The notes under the pieces are model-generated. The model did not search any database, was not told the DNA's origin, and saw only the letters and a list, made by a program, of their open reading frames with translations. A program made the translations under genes and the position numbers. From positions 62,001 to 126,000 of the forward strand of contig CAYTHO010000003.1 in assembly GCA_964437595.1 (NCBI GenBank): a stretch of 64,000 nucleotides of DNA, given 5' to 3'. The first letter of the stretch is position 1. Each line of letters begins with the position of its first letter. Of the stretch, positions 42,729-51,212 are shown piece after piece. Source of the stretch: DSYU01 sp964437595 (GTDB lineage: Bacteria; Chloroflexota; Anaerolineae; Anaerolineales; Anaerolineaceae).

Positions 42729-43926
42729 AGGCTTTTACCCGGTGAGTGATCTCCATGCAGGCCCTGGAGTGGTGGTACGGGTCTTCCCATGGACCGGTCT
42801 TTACCTGGCCTGGAACGGGTTGGTTATCGCGGGTGAGAATCTTAAACCATTCGCCGTGCTGGCGGTCGATCATATGTGCTTCGATATACTCCCAAATGCG
42901 CAGAGCGGCTTTCGCATAGGCATCGCTGCCGCTGATCTGGTAGGCATTGACGAACCCTACAATGCCTTCTGCCTGGCACCACCAGTGGCGTTCTGGCTGG
43001 TGAACGCCGCGCGGCGAGCCTTCTGCCATCACGCTGCCGTCGCCGTCGAGGCCCTGTGCGTAGACAGCAGCAGCCATTTCCACCGCCGTTTTGCGGGTTT
43101 CATCGATCAAGGCTGCATCGCCAAGCACTTCGGCGGCTTCGACCAGCAGCCACGAGGTTTCGATATCGTGCCCATAGGATATATGGTCGATCAGCGAGCG
43201 CCAGTCATTTTCAAAGAACAGGCGGGTAAAGTGTGTTTGCGGGTCCACCACGTGATCAAGGAAAACGCGCAGCAGTTTTGCCTGCTGACTCTTCAAACCA
43301 GGGTCGGGCCAGGCGCGCAGCAGGTTGGTATAGCCTTCCAGCACGTGCAGCAGCGTGTTCATCGACTTGGGCGCGTTGAAGATTTCTTTATCGCTTAACC
43401 GCAGATCTGCCAGGCTGTCCCAATTTCGGGCGCAGCCTTCCACGTAACCACCATATACGGGTTCGTAGGCATGCTTCTCGATCAGGCGATAGATGGCTTT
43501 TGCCTGCTCCAACGCCGCGGGCTCGCCGGTGGCGCGGAAGAACTCGGATAACCCATAAATGGCAAAGGCCTGCCCGTAGGTCTGCTTGCGGCCGTTGATC
43601 GGCTTGCCGCTGCGGTCGATCCACCAGAACATGCCGCCGCAGTCCTGGTCGGTGAAGAAGCCGGTCAGATATGTATATGCATAGCGGGCCATATCCAGGT
43701 ATTCCTGGCTGCCGTAGCGCCGGAACGCGGTGGAAAACGTCCATAAAATGCGGGCGGTCAGGACCAGCGAGCGCTCCACATCGTTCTTGACCTGAAGGTC
43801 GTTGGTCAGCGCCCCATAAAAGCCGCCATTTTCGTGATCTGCCGTGTGTTTCAACCAGAAAGGGAGGATATTCTGACGCAGTTCGTTCTCCATCTTCCCG
43901 GCAAGCGCAAGCAGTTCGGTTTCCAT
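42715..43926 (-). CDS. Cellobiose 2-epimerase (AGE superfamily)
   Basis: A 403-residue alpha/alpha-barrel epimerase that converts the reducing-end glucose of cellobiose to mannose. GRKQTYGQAFAIYGLSEF, SMNTLLHVLEGYTNLLRAW and ISYGHDIETSWLLVEAAE are hallmarks that separate cellobiose epimerases from N-acylglucosamine 2-epimerases. The C-terminal EIT-H-R stretch (CMEITHRVKAF) contains a second His. It begins three bases after the homoserine dehydrogenase gene, which has no metabolic link to it. The 3' end overlaps the MoaD-like gene on the other strand. Confidence 0.88.
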   Translation of the reverse strand: METELLALAGKMENELRQNILPFWLKHTADHENGGFYGALTNDLQVKNDVERSLVLTARILWTFSTAFRRYGSQEYLDMARYAYTYLTGFFTDQDCGGMFWWIDRSGKPINGRKQTYGQAFAIYGLSEFFRATGEPAALEQAKAIYRLIEKHAYEPVYGGYVEGCARNWDSLADLRLSDKEIFNAPKSMNTLLHVLEGYTNLLRAWPDPGLKSQQAKLLRVFLDHVVDPQTHFTRLFFENDWRSLIDHISYGHDIETSWLLVEAAEVLGDAALIDETRKTAVEMAAAVYAQGLDGDGSVMAEGSPRGVHQPERHWWCQAEGIVGFVNAYQISGSDAYAKAALRIWEYIEAHMIDRQHGEWFKILTRDNQPVPGQVKTGPWEDPYHHSRACMEITHRVKAFTPR

Positions 43927-43929
43927 GTT

Positions 43930-44967
43930 TCAGTCCTGATTGAGCTGATAGATGCAGAACAGGTCCTGGATGATGGCATAGCCGGTTTGCAGCCGCCCGG
44001 CGCCAGGCCCTACCACGGTTACGTCATTGAGATACCTGGTGGTGTACACAATGGCATTCGTGGCGCCCCCAATACGGGCCAGCGGGTGATCGTCGGAAAG
44101 GCATTCCGGGCGCACCCGGGTCTTCACTGTATCCCCTTCCTTCTCAATGGTGCCGACCAGCTTCCAGTGCATCCCATTGGCGCGGGCTGAGGCGATATCC
44201 TCTCTGGTCAAACCGCTGATCCCTTCACGCGGGATTTCGTTGAACGGCACCGATACGCCTAAAATCAACCGAGACAATATGGCAACTTTCGCGGCGGCAT
44301 CATAACCTTCCACGTCTCCGGTAGGGTCAGCTTCCGCATATCCCAGATCCTGGGCTTCTGCCAGCGCCTCCGCATACGACTTTCCGCCTTCCATGCGGGT
44401 GAGGATATAGTTGGTGGTCCCGTTAAATATTCCCTGGATGCGGTAGATATCCGCGCTGCCGAGCAGTTCGCGCCCCACGCGCATCACCGGCGTACCGCTC
44501 ATCACGGTTCCTTCCAGCCCAAGGTGCACGCCGTGCAGGTGGGCGATCGAGGCAAGGTCATCATAATGCAGGGCAATCGGGCCTTTGTTTGTGGTAATCA
44601 CGTGCTTTTTCCGGCGCAGCGCCTCGGCAATATAGGTGGTCGATGGTTCGCCGGTTTTAAGATCTGTATGGCTCATTTCCAGCACCACATCGCTTGGCCC
44701 GCTTTGGATCATCTCCATGGCGTCCCACTCCGGATGTTCGCCAGGTAGATTCTTCAAGCCGCCAGGTTTCTGCGCCGCCGCGAGCAGCTCGGCGGGTGAC
44801 AGCCCGTCGGGGTGAAAGGCGTTGCCCTTTACGGGGTCCGCAATGGCGGTGATAAGGAAATGCACGCCGTATTTCTGAGCGTAGAATTCCCCCTTTTCGA
44901 GCAGTATTTGGGTCAGGCCCTGCGCAACATTTCCAAAGCCAATGAAAGCCAGGCGAACTTCTTGCAT
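43930..44967 (-). CDS. hom: Homoserine dehydrogenase (without ACT domain)
   Basis: A 345-residue enzyme that reduces aspartate semialdehyde to homoserine. The Rossmann motif FIGFGNVAQGLTQIL, VITTNKGPIAL, LEGTVMSGTPVM, GIFNGTTNYILTRMEGG and the catalytic EADPTGDVEGYDAAAK are all present. The C-terminal ACT regulatory domain of longer homologues is missing, so it is probably not threonine-inhibited through that domain. I set the start at the ATG with GAGGAG about 8 bases upstream; a further in-frame ATG nine codons earlier lacks a ribosome site. Confidence 0.93.
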   Translation of the reverse strand: MQEVRLAFIGFGNVAQGLTQILLEKGEFYAQKYGVHFLITAIADPVKGNAFHPDGLSPAELLAAAQKPGGLKNLPGEHPEWDAMEMIQSGPSDVVLEMSHTDLKTGEPSTTYIAEALRRKKHVITTNKGPIALHYDDLASIAHLHGVHLGLEGTVMSGTPVMRVGRELLGSADIYRIQGIFNGTTNYILTRMEGGKSYAEALAEAQDLGYAEADPTGDVEGYDAAAKVAILSRLILGVSVPFNEIPREGISGLTREDIASARANGMHWKLVGTIEKEGDTVKTRVRPECLSDDHPLARIGGATNAIVYTTRYLNDVTVVGPGAGRLQTGYAIIQDLFCIYQLNQD

Positions 44968-45040
44968 CTCGTTTTCTCCTCTTGGGGGGTTCAACCTTCG
45001 AAATCACCAGTAAATTTTTTATTCCTTGGGTGGGGTAATT

Positions 45041-45067
45041 ATAGCGTAGTGATGCGTTCTACGCTAT
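45041..45067. promoter_or_regulatory. Perfect 27-bp dyad, operator candidate
   Basis: ATAGCGTAG and its exact complement CTACGCTAT are separated by nine bases. It lies between the divergent homoserine dehydrogenase and MerR-type genes. On the minus strand the left arm overlaps TATAAT (45043-45038), a likely -10 of the homoserine dehydrogenase operon. There is no T-tract, so it is more likely a protein-binding site than a terminator. Confidence 0.55.
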
Positions 45068-45138
45068 CCCTCACCTTAAAAAACCCAAAGGAAGGCAGGA
45101 AAAGAGAGATTATTAATATTATTTTTATGTATGCTGTC

Positions 45139-45162
45139 TATAATATCTAATTGTATAACAAT
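45139..45162 (+). promoter_or_regulatory. Promoter -10 and small palindrome upstream of MerR-type gene
   Basis: TATAAT at 45139-45144 is the best -10 element; the -35 region is unconvincing. Six bases later is the perfect palindrome ATTGT-ATA-ACAAT (45150-45162), placed around the predicted transcription start. It could be the autoregulatory site of the MerR-type protein. Confidence 0.4.
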
Positions 45163-45236
45163 GTGGTAAAAAATGAGCAAGTTTAATCAGTTTCAATGAC
45201 AATGGCACACAGAGCAGCATCCAGGAGAAACGTTAG

Positions 45237-46217
45237 ATGACAGCGATTGTCGACCTCCCCAACGAACCAAAATTTACAATCAAAACAGTATCCTCCCAAA
45301 CCGGCATTCGCCCAGTTACCCTGCGGTCCTGGGAGCGCCGGCATGAGGTGTTAACCCCACATCGCTCCGATAACCATTACCGTTTGTACTCCGAGCGCGA
45401 CATTGCTATTCTGCGTTGGTTGAAATACCGTGTCGATGACGGCCTTTCGATCAGCAGCGCGGTGAGCGAGCTGCGCAGCATGACGCGCAGCAATATCTGG
45501 CCTGAAGCCATCCCGATTGTGCCTGGGCAGATTGGCGGTCGGGGCACCGTACCGGCGCGTAATTACGTCAGCCAGTTAACGCAGGCGCTCATCCAGCACG
45601 ATGAGAACAAAGCCTCCGAACTGCTGCGCGACATTCACAGCCGCATGAACCTGATGACCGCCATTACCGAGGTGATTGCCAGGGTGGTAGAGCAGATCGA
45701 AGCCGCCTGGTACCACGGCGAGATTCATGTGGACGCAAGGCGGTACGCCCGATCTTACCTTCGGGGAAAACTGCTGTCGCTTTACCAGGCTTACCCGTCT
45801 CGGCACAGTGCTCCGCTGATATTTGTTGGCTGCGCGCCGATGGAGGTGAACGAGCTAGACAGTTTGATGATGGCAGTCCTGCTCCGCAGCCAGGGCTACC
45901 GGGTGGATTACCTGGGGCCCGATATCAATGTGCATGACCTTGCGGATTATGCAACCTACGATCCCCCCGCGCTGATCATCCTCTGGGCGAACAGTGATTT
46001 TACAGCCCGAGAAATGCGCCCGCTCCAGGATTTGCTCAAAGCCAGGCGGACTGGCACCAGCTTTGGATATACTGGTAAGGCTTTCCTGAATCATCCAGAA
46101 CTATCTCAGGCCATCCCTGGAATATTCCTGGGCGATTCTTTCGAATCGACCCTGAGCCAGGTAAAATCCTTACTGCACTCGCCGCAAAAGAGCAACAAGC
46201 GCGTGGTAAAGTTCTAA
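45237..46217 (+). CDS. MerR family regulator with degenerate B12-binding domain (CarH/LitR-like)
   Basis: A 326-residue regulator. The N-terminal winged helix-turn-helix (FTIKTVSSQTGIRPVTLRSW, then DNHYRLYSERDIAILRWLKY) is MerR type. A helical bundle follows (about residues 105-195) and a C-terminal Rossmann-like B12-binding domain (SAPLIFVGCAPMEVNELDSL, RVDYLGPDINVHDLADY). In CarH/LitR photoreceptors the first of these stretches has an E-x-H motif whose His contacts cobalt; here it reads E-V-N. Cobalamin binding may therefore be altered or lost. AGGAG lies about 9 bases before the ATG. The gene is monocistronic and ends at a strong terminator. Confidence 0.88.
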   Translation: MTAIVDLPNEPKFTIKTVSSQTGIRPVTLRSWERRHEVLTPHRSDNHYRLYSERDIAILRWLKYRVDDGLSISSAVSELRSMTRSNIWPEAIPIVPGQIGGRGTVPARNYVSQLTQALIQHDENKASELLRDIHSRMNLMTAITEVIARVVEQIEAAWYHGEIHVDARRYARSYLRGKLLSLYQAYPSRHSAPLIFVGCAPMEVNELDSLMMAVLLRSQGYRVDYLGPDINVHDLADYATYDPPALIILWANSDFTAREMRPLQDLLKARRTGTSFGYTGKAFLNHPELSQAIPGIFLGDSFESTLSQVKSLLHSPQKSNKRVVKF

Positions 46218-46220
46218 AGT

Positions 46221-46258
46221 AAGCTCACCCGGCAGAATACCTGCCGGGTGAGCTTTTT
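46221..46258 (+). terminator. Strong Rho-independent terminator
   Basis: A perfect 15-bp stem (AAGCTCACCCGGCAG pairing with CTGCCGGGTGAGCTT) with a five-base loop is followed by TTTTT overlapping the stem end. It starts three bases after the MerR-type gene stop. It also abuts the stop of the convergent aldolase gene and probably serves both directions, although the minus-strand T-tract is poor. Confidence 0.93.
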
Positions 46259-46261
46259 CCT

Positions 46262-46873
46262 CTACCACTTGTTATAATCCTCGCTCATTTTGCGGTATTC
46301 GATAAACGGCTCGTTGATCAGCTTGGCATACATGGCAATCTGGCAGGCTTCTTCCAGTGTGGAAGACCAGTGAAAGGCTTCTTCCAGCGTCTGCCCGATG
46401 GCAAAAGAACCGTGCCCGCGCAGCATGATGATCTTATACTGCTGGAGCGCCGCCGCAACCTTATTAGCCATTTCCGGGGTGCCCGAAGCAAACTCTTCTG
46501 TAACCACCGGAATCTTCTTCAGCAGGTAGGATGCTTCGTTGTCGATCGGCACAATCTCGTCCCGCGACAGCGAAAAGGCGATGGCGGTTCGCGGGTGGCA
46601 GTGGATGACTGCCAGAGCCGGGGTGGTCTTATAAATGGTGCGGTGCACCAGCAGTTCGGTGGATGCCAGCACCACGCCGCTGTCATTTTTATCGATATTA
46701 GTCTCGACCAGATCGCTGGGTTTCAGCCGCCCTAACTGCGCGCCGCGCCGTTTGATGACCACCCGGTCGCCGATGCGCAGGCTGATGTTGCCCCCGTGCG
46801 AGGAGATCATGTTCTGGACGTATAAATCGCGGCCAATGTCGCGGATTTGTTCGTAGATTCGTTCATCAATCAT
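46262..46873 (-). CDS. Class II aldolase (fuculose/rhamnulose-1-phosphate aldolase-like)
   Basis: A 203-residue zinc-dependent aldolase of the FucA/RhaD/AraD family. MISSHGGNISLRIGD is the phosphate-binding motif, AVIHCHPRTAIAF holds two zinc His, and IMLRGHGSFAIG the third. The length is closer to FucA than to E. coli RhaD. It is the last gene of an operon with L-rhamnose isomerase, so the probable reaction is cleavage of L-rhamnulose-1-phosphate to dihydroxyacetone phosphate and L-lactaldehyde. The kinase needed between isomerase and aldolase is not seen in the window. Confidence 0.88.
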   Translation of the reverse strand: MIDERIYEQIRDIGRDLYVQNMISSHGGNISLRIGDRVVIKRRGAQLGRLKPSDLVETNIDKNDSGVVLASTELLVHRTIYKTTPALAVIHCHPRTAIAFSLSRDEIVPIDNEASYLLKKIPVVTEEFASGTPEMANKVAAALQQYKIIMLRGHGSFAIGQTLEEAFHWSSTLEEACQIAMYAKLINEPFIEYRKMSEDYNKW

Positions 46874-46939
46874 AGGAAGTCCTCTGTTTCACCTTTGTGG
46901 CAGTCAATCCATCTGACAGGCGCAGGCCGCCGAAAACGG

Positions 46940-48721
46940 CTAAGCAAGGTCCGCCAGGCTTAGGTCAGCAAGTTTCTTTGGGCCTGGCACGCCGTTCTTA
47001 TCCCAGCCGCGCGCGCGGTAGTATTCTTCCAGCATGGGCTCCAGCTTGTTGACCCAACCTTTGGATGGCCCTTCAAGGACCGGTTCATTTAGCAGGCGTG
47101 GAGGTAGGGTGTCGTCCTGACGGGTGAAACCCTCGCGGTTGTTGTACAGGCGTTCCAGGTTCCACACCCGCTCGCCGGTTTTGATCAGGTCGCCGGTAGC
47201 ATAGGGGATGCCGGTGACCGCGGTAAGCACGCGGGCAAAATACTCTTCGGCCACGCCCATGTTGGTGAACTTGCACAGCACCAGCGAGTCAATCGCCGCG
47301 GAGGAATTCTGGTGCAGCACCACGTAAGAGGATTTCCCCTGGGTCTGGAAGCGGTCGATCAGCTTCGGCAGGCCGAGAACTTCCAGTCCGAGCATATTGC
47401 CGCGCATGTGGCACGCGCCCCGGTTGGATGTGGCGAATAACAGCCCCTGGCCCTGCATGCCGCGCGGGTCATACGCAGGCATTTCCATGCCCTTAACGCT
47501 CATCGACAGTTCAGGGTGCCCATGCTTTGTCGCAAAACGATGGCTGCCCTCTGCCAGATCATTGCCCAGGTCGCGGCGGTAGGCAATATCTTCAATCGTC
47601 CGGGCAAAGAGGTCCGCGCGGCCAAAGCGCAGATCGGAGTCCAGGTAGCCTTTTTCGGCCATTTCCATGGCGCAGGCGATGGTTGCGCCGGTTGAGATGG
47701 TATCCAGGCCCAGGTCGTTGCATAACGCATTCGCCTCGATCACTGCCGCCAGATCATCGTTGCCGCAGGCCGCGCCAAATGACCAGGTCGTCTCAAACTC
47801 TGGCCCTTCCCCTTCCACTCTATCGGTTTTACTGATGCGCGTGCAGCCGATGGGGCAGGCCCAACAGTTCTCGTTCTTCACCAGGTATTTTTCGGTGAGC
47901 GCTTCTCCCGATATGGCATCTGCGTTTTCGAACTGCGACTGCTGGAAATTACGGGTGGGCAGCGCGCCAACCGTATTGACGATGTTCATCATCACCGCCG
48001 TCCCAAACTCCGGCAGGGCCTGGCTGGTCAGCGGGCTGGCGCGCAGCAGCTTGCGCGTTTCGTAGAGCAGGAATTTAAACCGCTCGTCATCGACGATATC
48101 CGGGCGGGTTTTGCCTTCCACAACGATCGCCTTCAGGTTCTTCGAACCCATTACCGCCCCTGGGCCGCCGCGCGCCGCGCTGCGCTGTCCATCATTCATA
48201 ATAGCTGCCATGCGCGACAAATTCTCCCCCGCCGGGCCAATGGCCAGCACATTGCGCCGGTTATTGTTCTGCCCCAGTTTTTCGGTCACCGCGCGCACGC
48301 GCATCCCCCAAAGATCGGCGGCATCGTGGATCTCCGCGGCCTCTTGCTTGATTTCAATCCAGACCGGTCGGGCTGCTTTCCCGCGCACGATCAGCACATC
48401 ATAGCCCGTCTTTTTGAGCTGCATGCCCCAGTACCCGCCGGAATTGGCATCTAAAATGGTGTTAGTGAGCGGCGATTTGGTGGTTACCGTGAACCGGTTG
48501 CTGGTCTGGTATCCGGTGGCGGTTAGCGGCCCGGTTGTAAAGATCAAAACGTTTTCCGGCGCCAGCGGTTTGATACCCGGTCCGACCTCGTCCCATAGAA
48601 AGCGAGCGCCCAAACCACGCCCGCCGATAAACAGGCGGGCTTTTTCCGCATCCAGCGGGTAGCTTTTGATTTCCCCATTGGACAGATTAATATCCAGAAC
48701 TTTTCCAGCCCAACCGTTCAT
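46940..48721 (-). CDS. Aldehyde:ferredoxin oxidoreductase (tungsten-type AOR)
   Basis: A 593-residue tungstopterin enzyme that oxidises aldehydes to acids with ferredoxin. It shows the N-terminal domain (GGRGLGARFLWDEV, LTATGYQTSNRFTVTTKSPL), the 4Fe-4S ligands CWACPIGC near residue 285 and a fourth Cys in LVLCKFTNMG near 482, and the pterin motif CNDLGLDTISTGATIACAME. The start is the ATG with AAGGAG nine bases upstream; an ATG two codons earlier is too close to it. It lies between L-rhamnose isomerase and the class II aldolase, 39 and 66 bases away, so L-lactaldehyde is a plausible substrate. An active AOR implies an anaerobic host. Confidence 0.93.
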   Translation of the reverse strand: MNGWAGKVLDINLSNGEIKSYPLDAEKARLFIGGRGLGARFLWDEVGPGIKPLAPENVLIFTTGPLTATGYQTSNRFTVTTKSPLTNTILDANSGGYWGMQLKKTGYDVLIVRGKAARPVWIEIKQEAAEIHDAADLWGMRVRAVTEKLGQNNNRRNVLAIGPAGENLSRMAAIMNDGQRSAARGGPGAVMGSKNLKAIVVEGKTRPDIVDDERFKFLLYETRKLLRASPLTSQALPEFGTAVMMNIVNTVGALPTRNFQQSQFENADAISGEALTEKYLVKNENCWACPIGCTRISKTDRVEGEGPEFETTWSFGAACGNDDLAAVIEANALCNDLGLDTISTGATIACAMEMAEKGYLDSDLRFGRADLFARTIEDIAYRRDLGNDLAEGSHRFATKHGHPELSMSVKGMEMPAYDPRGMQGQGLLFATSNRGACHMRGNMLGLEVLGLPKLIDRFQTQGKSSYVVLHQNSSAAIDSLVLCKFTNMGVAEEYFARVLTAVTGIPYATGDLIKTGERVWNLERLYNNREGFTRQDDTLPPRLLNEPVLEGPSKGWVNKLEPMLEEYYRARGWDKNGVPGPKKLADLSLADLA

Positions 48722-48760
48722 GTGCATGAACTCCTTCTAATGACTGTAAAGGGTTTGGTT

Positions 48761-50050
48761 CTATCGTCCTGCCAGCACTTTCAACTCGTAATCTTTCACA
48801 ACATCCATAAAGCCCATGCCTGCCGGCGCGTTGTGCTGCAGGCAGAAGTAATCCCACACCGCGCCGAAAGGCAGTCCTTTTAATTCTTCCAGCAGCGCCA
48901 GGCGGCTGGTGTAATCGCCTGACACTTCCAGTGCCTTTAGATCGTCGAATGGTTCCAGCAGGGCCAGCAGCAAGCCGCGCAGGGTGTTGCGAGACCCAAT
49001 GACCCACGCGGCGATGCGGTTGATCGAAGCATCGAAATAATCCAGGCCGATGTGGATGCGGTTGATATATCCGCCGCGAACGATCTCCTGCGTGATGGCT
49101 TGCAGGTCGTCATTTAATATGACCACGTGGTCGCTGTCCCAGCGCACTCCGCGCGACACGTGCAGGAGCAGCTCGGGCAGGTACAGTAGAGCCGCGGACA
49201 GTTTGTCGGAGATGGTTTCGGTGGGGTGGAAGTGCCCGGCGTCCAGGCACAGCAGGCAGGGTCTGCCGACGGCGTTTCTGGAGACCGTATAGCCCAGGTA
49301 GAACTCGTGCGAGCCAACAGTGTAGCTTTCCGCGCCGATGCCGAACAGCTTGCCTTCTACCGCATCCAGGTTGTAGCGCGGGTCAATGGGCTTCTCCAGG
49401 ATTTGATCCAGCGCCTCTTTCAGGATCGCGCGCGGGGTCTTGCGGTCGACGGGCACATCTTTATAGCCATCCGGAATCCATATGTTGGTTACACAGGGGG
49501 TGCCGAGAATCTGCCCAAAGGAGGCGCCAACCTCGCGGGAGGCGATGCAGTGCTCTATCCAGAACTGGCGAACAGCCAGATCATAGCTGGCCAGCGTCAT
49601 GCCCGAGGCGGCTTTGGGATGCGAAAACAAGGTGGGGTTGAAATCCATACCATGCCCGTTGGTTTTTGCCCAGTCTGCCCATCTACTGAAGTGCTCTGGC
49701 AGAATCTGGTTGCGGTCCACCCGTTTATTGCCAGTTTCCGCGTAAATGGCGTGCAGGCTTAAGCGGTGCTTGCCGGGGATCAGCCTGTACACCACGTCCA
49801 GGTCCTGGCGCAGTTCGTCTGCCGTACGCGCCTTGCCCGGGTAATTGCCGGTCGCGGCGATGCCGCCGCTCAATCCCTCGCCGGTATTCTCGAACCCGCC
49901 TACATCGTCTCCCTGCCAGCAGTGCAGGCTGAGGGAAATCCCCGCCAGTGTGGCAAGGGCTTTTTCCGTGTCTACGCCAAGAGCAGCATACCGCTCGCGC
50001 GCCAGCGTGTAAGCATCCTGTACTTGCCGTTCTGTCATTTTGTTGTTCAT
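48761..50050 (-). CDS. rhaA: L-rhamnose isomerase
   Basis: A 429-residue isomerase converting L-rhamnose to L-rhamnulose with a divalent metal. The diagnostic stretch SLHCWQGDDVGGFE and GGIAATGNYPGKARTADELR near the N-terminus match RhaA, followed by MDFNPTLFSHPKA, LCLDAGHFHPTETISDKL with metal ligands, and VVILNDDLQAI. Length fits RhaA. It is the second gene of an operon (URO-D-like, rhaA, AOR, aldolase) with 40 bases between each neighbour. Confidence 0.95.
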   Translation of the reverse strand: MNNKMTERQVQDAYTLARERYAALGVDTEKALATLAGISLSLHCWQGDDVGGFENTGEGLSGGIAATGNYPGKARTADELRQDLDVVYRLIPGKHRLSLHAIYAETGNKRVDRNQILPEHFSRWADWAKTNGHGMDFNPTLFSHPKAASGMTLASYDLAVRQFWIEHCIASREVGASFGQILGTPCVTNIWIPDGYKDVPVDRKTPRAILKEALDQILEKPIDPRYNLDAVEGKLFGIGAESYTVGSHEFYLGYTVSRNAVGRPCLLCLDAGHFHPTETISDKLSAALLYLPELLLHVSRGVRWDSDHVVILNDDLQAITQEIVRGGYINRIHIGLDYFDASINRIAAWVIGSRNTLRGLLLALLEPFDDLKALEVSGDYTSRLALLEELKGLPFGAVWDYFCLQHNAPAGMGFMDVVKDYELKVLAGR

Positions 50051-50090
50051 CGTTTACTCCAGGGGGCTTTTAAGTTGTAATCAGTTGGGC

Positions 50091-51212
50091 TTATTTAATC
50101 CCAAACATCTGCTCTTTGAGATCGAGGTAATAGAGGTAATCGTCTGGGGCAACGTTCGGCGGGCAGCGGTGGTCGCAAAAGGGGATGTAACCGCCGCGTT
50201 CTACCAGCGGGACGAGTGTTTCCATATAGGCTTTGATGGCCTCTTTGCCTTTGCCCATCTCGATTTTGTCGAAGCCGCCCATGATGCGCAGGTCTCTGCC
50301 GTATTCGCGCAGTAAATCGCCGGGGTGCGTGCAGGAGTTCACTTCATAGGGGAACAAACAGTTGACGCCGCCTTCCATCATCAAGGGTAAGATGGGGCGC
50401 ACATCGCCATCGCAGTCGATCCACCAGATATCGATGCCGTGCGCCTTAAGTTTCTCGTGGATGCGCTTATAACGCGGGGTGATCACCCGGTGAAACCACT
50501 TCGGGTTAACGATCGGCCCGGACTTGTAGCAGATGTCTTCCCACCCGGCGGCGTAATCGAACCGGAAATGCGGTAGCATATGGTCCAGGGCCTGCTCGAC
50601 AAGCTGGCAGGAGGTTTCCACCATATCCTCCACCATCGCGGGGTAATCGTAGATGGCATACGCCAGCCCTTCAAAGGTGAGCATATCGCGGATTTTGCCA
50701 ATCATCGACCCGGTCCAAACGCCCAGCGGATAATCCCGCTCAGCGGGGTGCGCTTTCACCAGCGCTTCGATATCGACGTTGCGCTTTGGATCGTCCAGTC
50801 GGAAGCGCTCGGCCTTGACCCGCGCCCAGTCGTCTGGGGTAACGATGGAAGCCTGGATATAGTGGGGGATGGTATCGTGGTCATCTAGCGGCGACTCAGC
50901 CAGCAGGCCGTCTTCGTTGATCAATACTTTAGTAGTATCACGAACTTCGACGATGCGCCTTTCAAAAGGCGGCTCCATCCAAACCTTCCCATGAAGGGTC
51001 ACCGCACGGTCAAAGTTGAAGAAGATATCGGCTTCTGCGTTGTTGGTGATCCCGTTTTCAACGAAGATTGGCCATTCCCGAAAGTTTTCGTCCCAGTAGC
51101 CAAACTCCATGTTGAAGCAGCGATCCACCGGCTGGTAGTGCATCTGGCGGTTGAAGCGCTCGCGGTCGGTCAGCGTGCCTTTCCATTTTGGCCTGCAGGG
51201 AGTGATCGCCAT
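50091..51212 (-). CDS. URO-D family protein in rhamnose operon
   Basis: A 373-residue TIM-barrel protein of the URO-D superfamily; the ATG at 51212 is preceded by TGAGG about 6 bases upstream. A longer form from 51275 lacks a ribosome site. Conserved stretches are CFNMEFGYWDENF near the N-terminus, IDIWWIDCDGDVRPILP, MGGFDKIEMGKGKEAI and IPFCDHRCPPNVAPDDY. This subgroup occurs in sugar-utilisation regions of anaerobes but I know of no defined reaction. It is the first gene of the rhamnose operon, so it may act on a rhamnose derivative, for example a methylated one; this is inference. Confidence 0.82.
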   Translation of the reverse strand: MAITPCRPKWKGTLTDRERFNRQMHYQPVDRCFNMEFGYWDENFREWPIFVENGITNNAEADIFFNFDRAVTLHGKVWMEPPFERRIVEVRDTTKVLINEDGLLAESPLDDHDTIPHYIQASIVTPDDWARVKAERFRLDDPKRNVDIEALVKAHPAERDYPLGVWTGSMIGKIRDMLTFEGLAYAIYDYPAMVEDMVETSCQLVEQALDHMLPHFRFDYAAGWEDICYKSGPIVNPKWFHRVITPRYKRIHEKLKAHGIDIWWIDCDGDVRPILPLMMEGGVNCLFPYEVNSCTHPGDLLREYGRDLRIMGGFDKIEMGKGKEAIKAYMETLVPLVERGGYIPFCDHRCPPNVAPDDYLYYLDLKEQMFGIK

